From Dokdonella_A sp046347015 (GTDB lineage Bacteria; Pseudomonadota; Gammaproteobacteria; Xanthomonadales; Rhodanobacteraceae): a stretch of 64,000 nucleotides of DNA. The stretch spans positions 157,714 to 221,713 of the forward strand of contig JAXMHA010000003.1 in the NCBI GenBank assembly GCA_046347015.1. The letters are read 5' to 3'. Within the stretch, counting starts at the first letter, position 1. Each line of letters begins with the position of its first letter. Both the position numbers and the translations under genes were made by a program. Positions 10,926 through 18,509 of the stretch are shown here, piece after piece. Below the pieces are notes generated by a model. The model was not told the DNA's origin. It made no database searches and saw only the letters and a list, made by a program, of their open reading frames with translations.

Positions 10926-11435
10926 ATGCGCAAGCTGACCGTGATGTCGATCTCCATCCTCGCCGCAGTGTTGCCCGGCATTGCGATGGCGAGCCACTTT
11001 GCTCCCGGCGAATGGGAGGCGACGTCGCAGATGAAGTTCACGCAGGGCGGACTCAAGATTCCGCCGGAAGTGAAGGCGATGATGGAAAAGCGGGGCATGA
11101 AGGCGCCCGGCCTCGAAGGACCGCACACTTCGAAGTACTGCCTGACGCCGGAAGACGCGGCCAGGGATGACGAGATGGCCTTCGGCGGCAGCCGGCATTG
11201 CCGGTCGACGAAGGTCACGTGGTCCGGCAACCGGTTCCACTCCGAGTTCACCTGCGATGCGGGCGGGATGGTGCAGCGGGCCGTCGTCGACGGCACCATT
11301 GCCGATGGCGGCAAGGGCTACACCGGCACGATGCACGCAGAGGGTGACAATCCCCGCATGGGCGGCCATTTCGCGATGGAGGGAAGCGCCAGCGGCAAAT
11401 GGCTCGGCACGGCATGCGCGAAGGATCGGCATTGA
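10926..11435 (+). CDS. Secreted DUF3617-type protein
   Basis: Function unknown. The 169-residue product begins with a clear signal peptide (MRKLTVMSISILAAVLPGIAMA, cleavage likely after AMA), so it is periplasmic. The mature part opens with FAPGEWEATSQMKF, typical of DUF3617, and contains cysteine positions CLTPEDA, RHC, FTCDAGG and TACAK that could form two disulphides. The end PRMGGHFAMEGSASGKWLG is also DUF3617-like. GAGGAAGCCAACC before the ATG is a good ribosome site. The 67 bp separating it from mutS make co-transcription possible but not certain. Confidence 0.8.
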   Translation: MRKLTVMSISILAAVLPGIAMASHFAPGEWEATSQMKFTQGGLKIPPEVKAMMEKRGMKAPGLEGPHTSKYCLTPEDAARDDEMAFGGSRHCRSTKVTWSGNRFHSEFTCDAGGMVQRAVVDGTIADGGKGYTGTMHAEGDNPRMGGHFAMEGSASGKWLGTACAKDRH

Positions 11436-11483
11436 TCGCGAAGCCGTGGGCGAATGCCCGGCCGACCGGAGCCGTTCGCGCGA

Positions 11484-12254
11484 TCAGTGCGCGTCGAACA
11501 CGACGCTGCAACACGTGACGCCGCCTTCGGCCTTTTCGGTCTCGGTCATGTCGACGGCGTCCACGTCGATGCCGGCCCGGCGCAGCAGCGTGGCCGTCCG
11601 GGGATGCGCTGCGGACACGATCACGCGCTCGCCGATGCGCAGCGCGTTGGCGGCGAAAAGCTCGACGGCGTCGACGCCGATCGTCCTGCAACCGGTGAAT
11701 CCCGCGGCATCGACCCAATCCGGATTCAGCAGCAGCAAGTTCGGCGCGACTTCGGTGACAGCCGTCTTCAGGTGCAGGCAGCCGTGCAGCAGAACCGATT
11801 CGACCCGGTAACCGAACGGTTCGACCAGGTGCCGCAGCGCCGCCCGCCCCGCGTCGTTGCTGCGTGACGAAGCGCCGACATACAGCACGCGCCCGACCCG
11901 CAGCACGTCACCGCCATCCAGCGTCGCCGGCGGCTCGATCCGCGCGAGCGGGCGAAACGCCGCCAGCACCGCGGCGACGCTGTCGACTTCGGGCCGCCGT
12001 GACGCCGCGCCGGGATTCGTGACGACCGCCAGTTCGTCGAGCACGACGGCCGTGTCCTCGACGAACACGGCGTCCGGCAGGTCCGACGCTTCAGGCAACT
12101 GCCGGACTGTGCATCCGGCCTGCCGCAATGCGTCCTCGTACGCGGCGTGCTGCGCGCGCGCCAGGTCGATGTCGATCGGCCGGCGAGCGGCATGGGTCAG
12201 TTCACATCGGTCGATGGACCGGCTGACGGCGCGGGTGACGGCGAGACGGACGAT
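11484..12254 (-). CDS. Dimethylarginine dimethylaminohydrolase / arginine deiminase-like enzyme, apparent ATC start
   Basis: Predicted to hydrolyse methylated arginines to citrulline and a methylamine. Conserved blocks are DAVFVEDTAVV, NPGAASRRPEVDSV, LDGGDVLRVGRVLYVG, HLKTAVTEV (catalytic His) and the C-terminal GGVTCCSVVF with the catalytic Cys. The first canonical start (TTG at 12128) would remove a conserved N-terminus that reads LAVTRAVSRSIDRCELTHA. An in-frame stop lies just upstream (about 12292), and between it and that block there is no ATG, GTG or TTG. ATC at 12254, 9 nt after CGAGG, gives 256 residues, the family's usual length. A sequencing or mutational change of the start is the alternative. 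Confidence 0.82.
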   Translation of the reverse strand: MVRLAVTRAVSRSIDRCELTHAARRPIDIDLARAQHAAYEDALRQAGCTVRQLPEASDLPDAVFVEDTAVVLDELAVVTNPGAASRRPEVDSVAAVLAAFRPLARIEPPATLDGGDVLRVGRVLYVGASSRSNDAGRAALRHLVEPFGYRVESVLLHGCLHLKTAVTEVAPNLLLLNPDWVDAAGFTGCRTIGVDAVELFAANALRIGERVIVSAAHPRTATLLRRAGIDVDAVDMTETEKAEGGVTCCSVVFDAH

Positions 12255-12408
12255 GGCGGGATCCCTCGAAGCGGCGCGGGAGCGAGACTACACGATCGGC
12301 GGGGACTTCCGCCCCCATCGTGGAAAGGCTACGATCCCGCCGCGGGTGGTCCCGGCAGGTTCCACCCGCGCCTGCCACTTCCAACCTCATGCATGCGAGG
12401 AACAGACC

Positions 12409-12516
12409 ATGAGCAAGGGCCTCGACCAGAAGAAGACCGAGAAGAAGAAACCGCAGAAGTCGCTGAAGGAAAAGCGCGCCGAGAAAGCCGCGAAGAAGGC
12501 TGCCAAGGGGCACTGA
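12409..12516 (+). CDS. 35-residue lysine-rich protein
   Basis: A tiny, extremely basic protein: after MSKGLDQKKTEKKKPQ come repeats of KSLKEKRAEKAAKKAAKGH. Nearly half of its residues are Lys or Arg and it should form one amphipathic or charged helix. GAGGAACAGACC before the ATG is a strong ribosome site, and its codon use fits the genome. Short lysine-rich proteins of this kind recur in Gamma- and Betaproteobacteria, but I know no demonstrated function. Nucleic-acid or ribosome binding is only an inference from charge. It ends about 125 bp before the Lgt-like gene. Confidence 0.72.
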   Translation: MSKGLDQKKTEKKKPQKSLKEKRAEKAAKKAAKGH

Positions 12517-12641
12517 CGCCGCAGCCAGCAGCCGGCCGCCAGCTCCGCCACGGCCAGGCTGGCGGCCGGTGGCAGGATCGACTGCAGCTACATGCGCGTG
12601 ATGGTGCGCCCGGGTTCGTTCCCCGTGCACGAAGCCTCGCC

Positions 12642-13475
12642 GTGACGCCGGCACCCGCCGGCACCCACTTCGTTTTCGAGGCGCTGGCCTACGCGATCGG
12701 ATTTCGCGTGTTCCTGTGGCAGCGGGTTCGCAATGCACCTCCGGCCTTGCGCAGCAACGACGCGGTCGTGGCTGTTGCGGCCGGCGCCATCGTTGGAGCG
12801 GCGATCGGCGCGAAGTTGTCGTATTGGCTGGATGACCCGCTGACCGCGTTTGCGCAATTCCCGGACTGGCGGCACCTGCTCGAGGGCAAGTCCATCATCG
12901 GGGCGTTGCTGGGCGGCGTGCTCGGCGTGGAGATCGCCAAGCGCCTTGCGCACGTGACGGGTTCCAGCGGCGACGCCTTCGTGTTGCCGCTGACTGTCGG
13001 CATGTGCATCGGCCGCATCGGGTGTTTCCTTGCCGGTCTCCCCGACCACACCTGTGGCGTCGCCACCTCACTGCCTTGGGGAGTCGATTTCGGTGATGGC
13101 ATCCCGCGTCATCCCACGCAGCTCTACGAGATCCTGTTCCTGCTGGTGCAGTTCGCGGTCATCCACGCAAGGCGCGCGCATTTCGCGCGACCCGGCGACC
13201 GCTTCCGCACGTTCATGGTCGGCTATCTCGTGTTCCGGTTCCTGGTCGAGTTCATCAAGCCCGTGCTCCACGCGTATCCTCCCGGCTGGTCCGGGTTGCA
13301 ATGGCTATGCATTGCGGGACTCGTCTACTACGCGCGCTCCATTCCAGCTATCCTCGCCGCACTGATCGGACGCGGGGACGCCCGATGGGCGCGAAAACCA
13401 GGCCTTACCTCTTCTACGACAGCGCCGTCTCGGTCTGCGCCAAATGTCTCAGGCGCGTCGAAGCCAAGATCCTGA
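12642..13475 (+). CDS. Lgt-like membrane protein (prolipoprotein diacylglyceryl transferase family)
   Basis: Polytopic membrane protein of 277 residues related to Lgt, which moves diacylglyceryl from phosphatidylglycerol to lipoprotein cysteines. Family traits are VGMCIGRIGCFLAG (compare GRIGNFINGE in true Lgt), PWGVDFGDGIPRHPTQLYE and VGYLVFRFLVEFIKPV. Key differences: the catalytic HGG is replaced by GKSIIGALLGG, and Asn and Glu of GRIGNFINGE are lost. It is therefore probably not the housekeeping Lgt. The GTG at 12642 is the likeliest start. Its 3' end overlaps the radical SAM gene by 91 bp, implying coupled expression and a shared task, possibly on glycerolipids. Confidence 0.8.
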   Translation: MTPAPAGTHFVFEALAYAIGFRVFLWQRVRNAPPALRSNDAVVAVAAGAIVGAAIGAKLSYWLDDPLTAFAQFPDWRHLLEGKSIIGALLGGVLGVEIAKRLAHVTGSSGDAFVLPLTVGMCIGRIGCFLAGLPDHTCGVATSLPWGVDFGDGIPRHPTQLYEILFLLVQFAVIHARRAHFARPGDRFRTFMVGYLVFRFLVEFIKPVLHAYPPGWSGLQWLCIAGLVYYARSIPAILAALIGRGDARWARKPGLTSSTTAPSRSAPNVSGASKPRS

Positions 13476-14821
13476 TCCAGGATCAACGCGTACTGCTCGA
13501 AAAGTGGTGTCCGCAACACGGGCGCTCGCGCGTGCTGGTGGCCGACGACGCCGCGTACTACCGCAAGTGCCGCGAGGTCTTCATCAAGCCGCCGGAACTG
13601 CCCCGGCGCTTCAATGCGCCGCAACGCTGGGGCTGCCCGTACGACTGCGGACTCTGCCCCGAACACATGCAGCATTCGTGTCTGACGCTGGTCGAGATCA
13701 CCGACCACTGCAACCTGCGTTGCCCGATCTGCTACGCCGACAGCGGCCCGCACCGTCCCGGTTTCCGCAACCTCGATACCGTTGAAAGAATGCTGGACGC
13801 CGTGGTCGCCAACGAGGGCGAACCCGACGTGGTGCAGATTTCGGGCGGCGAACCCACGATCCACCCGGATTTTTTCGCGATCCTCGATGCTGCAAGGCGC
13901 CGTCCGATCCGGCACCTGATGGTCAATACCAACGGCCTGCGCATCGCCAACGAACCGGACTTCGCTGCCCGCCTCGCCGGTTACCAGCCCGGCTTCGAGG
14001 TGTACCTGCAAGTCGACTCGTTGCGCAATGAAGTGCATCGGGAATTGCGCGGCGCGAAGTTGCGCGACACCCGCCTGCGTGCGCTGGAAAACCTCAACCG
14101 CCACGATATCTCCACCACGCTGGTGGTGACGGTGAAGAAAGGCCTCAACGATCACGAACTGGGCGACATCATCGACTTCGCGCTGCAGCAACCCTGCGTG
14201 CGCGGCGTGACCTTCCAGCCGATCCAGGCGGCGGGACGCCTCGAAAACTACGATCCCGCGCGCGACCGGCTGACACTCAGCGAGGTACGTCGCCGCATCC
14301 TTGAACAGTCCCCTGTGTTCCAGCCTGACGACCTGATCCCGGTGCCGTGCAACCCCGACTGCCTCGCGATGGCGTACGCCTTGAAGCTGGACGGCAAGGT
14401 GCAGCCGTTGACCCGCTTCATCTCGCCCGAGGTACTGGTGTCGAAGGGCCGCAACACCATCGTGGTCGAGCGCGACGAGACACTGCGCGAACACGTGTTC
14501 AGGCTGTTCGCGACCAACCATTCACCCGAGTCGCAAGCCTGTTCGCTGTCGGACCTGCTGTGCTGCCTGCCGCAACTCGCCGCTCCCGGCAACCTCGGCT
14601 ACCGCAACGTGTTCCGTGTGCTGATCATGCAATTCATCGACGCGCACGGGTTCGACCTGCGCGCGGTGAAGAAGTCCTGCGTACACATCGTGCAACCGGA
14701 TGGCCGCATCATCCCGTTCGACACCTTCAACCTTTTCTACCGGGACGACCGCGCGTTGCAACTGCAGCGCCTGCGCGCCCGCGTCGACAATGAAGATCGC
14801 ATCGAGGAGCCTGTCGCGTGA
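13385..14821 (+). CDS. Radical SAM protein of the COG1964 / tetraether-lipid-synthase-like family
   Basis: Predicted cytoplasmic or membrane-associated radical SAM enzyme of 478 residues. An N-terminal Cys-rich part (VSVCAKCLRRVEAKI, WCPQHG, then CPYDCGLCPEHMQHSC) precedes the [4Fe-4S]/SAM motif CNLRCPIC (CxxxCxxC) in ITDHCNLRCPICYADSGPH. The SAM-binding ISGGEPTIHPDF follows. A C-terminal Cys-rich section includes PCNPDCLAMAYALK, QACSLSDLLCCLP and KKSCVHIV, suggesting further clusters. This layout matches COG1964, which includes archaeal Tes (C-C coupling of lipid chains). The bacterial substrate is unknown. The ATG at 13385 lies inside the Lgt-like gene. Confidence 0.85.
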   Translation: MGAKTRPYLFYDSAVSVCAKCLRRVEAKILIQDQRVLLEKWCPQHGRSRVLVADDAAYYRKCREVFIKPPELPRRFNAPQRWGCPYDCGLCPEHMQHSCLTLVEITDHCNLRCPICYADSGPHRPGFRNLDTVERMLDAVVANEGEPDVVQISGGEPTIHPDFFAILDAARRRPIRHLMVNTNGLRIANEPDFAARLAGYQPGFEVYLQVDSLRNEVHRELRGAKLRDTRLRALENLNRHDISTTLVVTVKKGLNDHELGDIIDFALQQPCVRGVTFQPIQAAGRLENYDPARDRLTLSEVRRRILEQSPVFQPDDLIPVPCNPDCLAMAYALKLDGKVQPLTRFISPEVLVSKGRNTIVVERDETLREHVFRLFATNHSPESQACSLSDLLCCLPQLAAPGNLGYRNVFRVLIMQFIDAHGFDLRAVKKSCVHIVQPDGRIIPFDTFNLFYRDDRALQLQRLRARVDNEDRIEEPVA

Positions 14822-15183
14822 GCGAATCCTCAGTTTCGCCGACCGGAAGCCCCGCGCCCGTGCCCCCCGCCGGCTCCGCCGCGGAAGGATCGCTGGCGGC
14901 TGGCGTTGGCCTCGCGTGGCTCATCGTCATTGGCGGCTATCTCGTGATCTTGACGCTGCTCGCAACGCTGGCCACGGTTCTGGACTGGGTGCCGGCCGGC
15001 GGATACCTCCTGCTGGCGGTCGCACCCGTGATCGCGGCGGTACTGCTGGCCGTGAGGCAGGTGAATCGGGGCCGGCGTCGCACCGGCAAAGGCATCCTGA
15101 TCGGCCTCGTGTCGATTGCGGCCGTGACCTTGCTGCTGGTTGCCGCCTGCTTCGGCTTGCTGTCCAACGCGAACTTCCAGTGA
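14818..15183 (+). CDS. Small membrane protein downstream of the radical SAM gene
   Basis: I do not recognise this 121-residue protein. A Pro/Ala/Ser-rich N-terminus of about 25 residues is followed by three predicted membrane helices (LAWLIVIGGYLVILTLLATLATVL, GYLLLAVAPVIAAVLLAV and GILIGLVSIAAVTLLLVAA) with a basic loop QVNRGRRRTGKG between the second and third. It starts at a GTG overlapping the radical SAM stop codon by 4 bp (GTGA), so it is the third gene of that operon. Its role may be as a membrane partner of the two enzymes, but that is inferred only from position. Confidence 0.75.
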   Translation: MSESSVSPTGSPAPVPPAGSAAEGSLAAGVGLAWLIVIGGYLVILTLLATLATVLDWVPAGGYLLLAVAPVIAAVLLAVRQVNRGRRRTGKGILIGLVSIAAVTLLLVAACFGLLSNANFQ

Positions 15184-15254
15184 ACCGCAGCCCGAAGGGG
15201 CGACCGGGGTGGCCGCGGCCTGCGCTTTCGTGGCGCCGGCGCCGCGGGTGACCT

Positions 15255-16001
15255 TCAGGAAACGGCCGGCGTGCGCACGGCGTCATCCAGCGAGTAACGC
15301 CCCGGCGGCTTTCCTGCCAGCCACGCGGCCGCCGTGAGCGCACCGCGCGCGAAGATCGCGCGATCGGTCGCACGATGCGACAATTCGAGGCGTTCGCCTG
15401 CGGTCGCCAGGATCGCCGTGTGTTCGCCGACGATGTCGCCGGCGCGGATCGACGCAAAGCCAATTGTGCCTGTCTTGCGCTCGCCCGCCTGCCCGCTGCG
15501 CGCCAGCACCGCCATCGCTTCGAAATCCTGGCTACGCGCTTCCGCCGCAGCCCGGCCAAGTGCGAGCGCGGTCCCCGACGGCGCATCGACCTTCCGCGCG
15601 TGATGCGCCTCGATGATTTCGAGGTCCCATTCCGGCAAGGCAGCCGCCGCATCGCGCAACAGGTGCGCCAGCACCGCGATACCGAGACTGAAGTTGGCGG
15701 CGTGCAGCACGGGAATCTTCGCGGCGGCCGCGCCGATCCGCGCGCGCTGCGCCGCATCGAGGCCCGTGGTTCCGCTCGCCAGCGCGACGCCGTGTTCTTC
15801 GCAATGCGCCAGCGCAGCGTCGAACCCGCGCGGTGAACTGAAGTCAACGACGACATCCAGGACCGGTGCGTGCCGCCAGTCATCGGCGCTGCCGATTCTC
15901 GTGGCGACTACGAAACGAGCGTCGCCGCGCAGCAGTTCCTGCAGGACGTGGCCCATGCGGCCGTTGGCGCCGTTGATGGCAAGCCGTATTGGATTGACCA
16001 C
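15255..16001 (-). CDS. dapB: 4-Hydroxy-tetrahydrodipicolinate reductase
   Basis: NAD(P)H-dependent reductase of the lysine/diaminopimelate pathway. The nucleotide-binding start is IRLAINGANGRMGHVLQELL. The substrate-binding signature EIIEAHHARKVDAPSGTAL and the later GTIGFASIRAGDIVGEHTAIL are both present. From the GTG at 16001 it has 248 residues, close to xanthomonad DapB; an ATG at 16049 would add 16 poorly conserved residues, and neither start has a strong ribosome site. Compared with E. coli DapB, about 25 residues are missing after the N-terminal fold, as in xanthomonads. Confidence 0.93.
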   Translation of the reverse strand: MVNPIRLAINGANGRMGHVLQELLRGDARFVVATRIGSADDWRHAPVLDVVVDFSSPRGFDAALAHCEEHGVALASGTTGLDAAQRARIGAAAAKIPVLHAANFSLGIAVLAHLLRDAAAALPEWDLEIIEAHHARKVDAPSGTALALGRAAAEARSQDFEAMAVLARSGQAGERKTGTIGFASIRAGDIVGEHTAILATAGERLELSHRATDRAIFARGALTAAAWLAGKPPGRYSLDDAVRTPAVS

Positions 16002-16076
16002 GTGCAGTGAGCCACGCAGGAGCCTGCTGGCAGGCGACCCTGAAAGCATAACAATTGCGCCCGGGCGCCGCGTCAG

Positions 16077-18269
16077 TCAACCGGATGAAGCACTACCCGC
16101 AGCCGGGATCGCGGGAATCACCGCGGGTTTGTCGCTGGCATACTTCCGCAGCAGCGCCTCGAAGTCCGGGTCCGTGCGGATCGGGTCCCACTGCGGATCC
16201 AGCCACAGCAGCACGGGCGAATAGAGCACCCCAATGCCGGGCGTGGCCAATGCCTTGGCCAGCAGCGGCACGGCAAGGTCGGGGCGGCGCGCCTGGGCAT
16301 AGTAGAACGCGGCAGTCACCATGATTTGCGGCCCGTAAACCTGATCCGGGTTGCCAGAGAGAATCTTCAGCGACTTGGCGATCGCATCCAGCCCCGCCGC
16401 GGTCTGACCCGAACCGATCTCCGCGTGACCAACCAGCTGCCATTGGGCTGCCAGATCGATGCCCGAGAACATCTTGAGCTGCGCGCGCAGCACCGGCAGC
16501 GACTGCGCGAACAGCGGCCGGGCACGGGCCTCGTCGCCCATCAGCCGGTACAGGCTGGCCTGTTGCTCGACCTTGGGGCCATTCAGCGCCGGGGGAAAGT
16601 TGTCGGGCGTGTCCGGCACGCTCGCGAGCAACGCAAGGGCTTCGTCGAACTTGCGCTGGTAACCCAGCAGGGTGATACGCCCAAGCTTCAAGACCGGGTC
16701 ATCGCCTTGCATGGCGGCCAGCGCCCGCGGGATGTCGCCGGTGCTGTGGGCGATCGCATTGGCGTAATAGACCTTGGCGTTGCGATTGTCCGGATCGATC
16801 GCCAGCGCGCGCTGGAGCCAGTCCTGCGCCTCGGGGTAACGGCTGACCATCATGCAGGTCGAGCCCACCTCGTAGGCCAATGCGGAATTGCGCGGATCGA
16901 GCGCAAAGGCCTTCTGCAAGGAGGCGATCGAATCGTCGATGCGGCCTTGGCGGCGTTCGACATAGCCTTGCGCCGCCAGCGCATCGGAGTCGTTGGGTTT
17001 CAGCGCCAGCGCCGCCGCGAATGCCTGCAACGCAGCGGGGTAATCGCCATGGCCCCAATAGTCGCTGTAGCCCAGCGCGAGTTGCGCGACCGCGAGATCC
17101 GGCTGCAACTGCAACGCGCGCTCGACATCCGCGCGCGCCTGTTGCCTGAGTTTGCCGATGTCCTCGCCGCCGCCGCCGAACCAGGCAAGTTGGCTCTCCT
17201 CATAGGACAGCCGTGCCCAGGCCAGCGCGAACTTCGGATCCTGTTCGACCGCTTGCCGGTAGAGCGGCATCGCCGCCTTCATGCTGGCCGTGTCGTAGTT
17301 GATCTGTCCCTTGTTGCCCTGGTACTCGGCGCGGAGGAAAGCATCGTAGGCGGCCTTGTTGGTGGTCGGCGCGGCGGCGAGCTGCGCGCTCTGCGCGGGC
17401 GAGAGCCGCGCGTTCAGGGCGGTCGCGATCCTTTCCGCGACTTCGCCCTCGACGCCGAACACGTTGTCGAGGGTGCGGGTGTAGCTCTGCGCCCAGATGT
17501 GGGCGTCCGTCGCGGCGTTGATCAACTGCACGTTGATCAGCACCTGGTTGCCCTGCTTCTGCACCGAGCCTTCCATCAGCGTCGCGACGCCCAGTTGCTG
17601 ACCGACGGTCTTGAGGTTTTGCGGGTGACTGCCGTATTGCAGCGTCGAGGTGCGCGAGATGACCTTGAGATCGCCAATGTCGGCGAGCTTGGTCAGGATC
17701 AGGTCCTGCATGCCGGACACGAAGTAGTCGTTCTGCTTGTCGCTGGACAGGTTCTCGAAGGGCAGCACCGCGACGGACTTGGCGGGGGTGGCTGGCGCGA
17801 GGGGTTTGGGCGCATCGAGTTTGCTCGTGGCGCGCGCCTCGGTCGCCCCGTCGGCGGAGTTGCCGGGCCGCGCGGGCGCAGCCGCGCCGTGCAGGCCCTT
17901 GTGCCAGATGAACTGGTTTCCGGCCAGCAATGCGACGGCAATCACCAGCGCGACGATGATGCCGGTGTTGAGCTTGCGGCCGATCGCACGGGTGTCGCGC
18001 GCCTCGCGCGCTTCGGGAGAACCAGAGGGCTCGGTGCGGCGCACGCCTTCGGGCGTGATCTCGAAGGCCCACGCCAGGATCAGCGCAATCGGAAACAGGA
18101 TCACGAGGATGCCGAACAGCACCCGCATCACCCAGCCGGGCGCGCCGAAGCTTGGCAACATCACCGAGGCCAGTTGCAACAGCACCCAAGCCGTGACGAC
18201 GTAGGCAATCGCCACACGCCACACGTGGCGGCGCTTGAGTTCTGCCAGGAAACCGGAACCGTCAGGCAC
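16077..18269 (-). CDS. Membrane-anchored TPR protein with FlgO-like domain
   Basis: A 730-residue protein of unknown role. The N-terminus (FLAELKRRHVWRVAIAYVVTAW) with several membrane helices to about residue 75, then EITPEGVRR, is typical of proteins annotated as adenylate-cyclase-related TPR proteins in xanthomonads. Another helix lies near residue 110. The segment KSVAVLPFENLSSDKQNDYFVSG starts a FlgO-like domain that continues to AQSYTRTLDNVF, and the rest (about 300-700) is TPR repeats. No cyclase or DNA-binding domain is seen. The GTG at 18269 follows AGGGG. It lies between dnaJ and dapB in the same direction. Confidence 0.8.
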   Translation of the reverse strand: MPDGSGFLAELKRRHVWRVAIAYVVTAWVLLQLASVMLPSFGAPGWVMRVLFGILVILFPIALILAWAFEITPEGVRRTEPSGSPEAREARDTRAIGRKLNTGIIVALVIAVALLAGNQFIWHKGLHGAAAPARPGNSADGATEARATSKLDAPKPLAPATPAKSVAVLPFENLSSDKQNDYFVSGMQDLILTKLADIGDLKVISRTSTLQYGSHPQNLKTVGQQLGVATLMEGSVQKQGNQVLINVQLINAATDAHIWAQSYTRTLDNVFGVEGEVAERIATALNARLSPAQSAQLAAAPTTNKAAYDAFLRAEYQGNKGQINYDTASMKAAMPLYRQAVEQDPKFALAWARLSYEESQLAWFGGGGEDIGKLRQQARADVERALQLQPDLAVAQLALGYSDYWGHGDYPAALQAFAAALALKPNDSDALAAQGYVERRQGRIDDSIASLQKAFALDPRNSALAYEVGSTCMMVSRYPEAQDWLQRALAIDPDNRNAKVYYANAIAHSTGDIPRALAAMQGDDPVLKLGRITLLGYQRKFDEALALLASVPDTPDNFPPALNGPKVEQQASLYRLMGDEARARPLFAQSLPVLRAQLKMFSGIDLAAQWQLVGHAEIGSGQTAAGLDAIAKSLKILSGNPDQVYGPQIMVTAAFYYAQARRPDLAVPLLAKALATPGIGVLYSPVLLWLDPQWDPIRTDPDFEALLRKYASDKPAVIPAIPAAGSASSG

Positions 18270-18509
18270 CCGAAACCCCTCGCGCGAAAGGTCGCGCCGG
18301 CGCGGATCATAGCGCCGGCGAGCGGCTGCCGTGGCGCGGCAGCTCGTTCGTCATCCTGCAGCCGCTTGTCCGTCGCTCCCGCGCAGCCCGGAACCTGTCC
18401 CTCCTTTCATCCCGGACGGCCGCGATTCCCGGGTCCCCACCCGTGCGGAGAGACCACCGCATTGCCACGTTGCGATACCGGCCGCAGGCCGCATGGACCG
18501 GGCGGAACC

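Noticed and set aside
11857..12408. Long upstream extension of the lysine-rich small protein
   Set aside because: The extension is antisense to the dimethylargininase gene; the ribosome site GAGGA supports the short 35-codon gene only.
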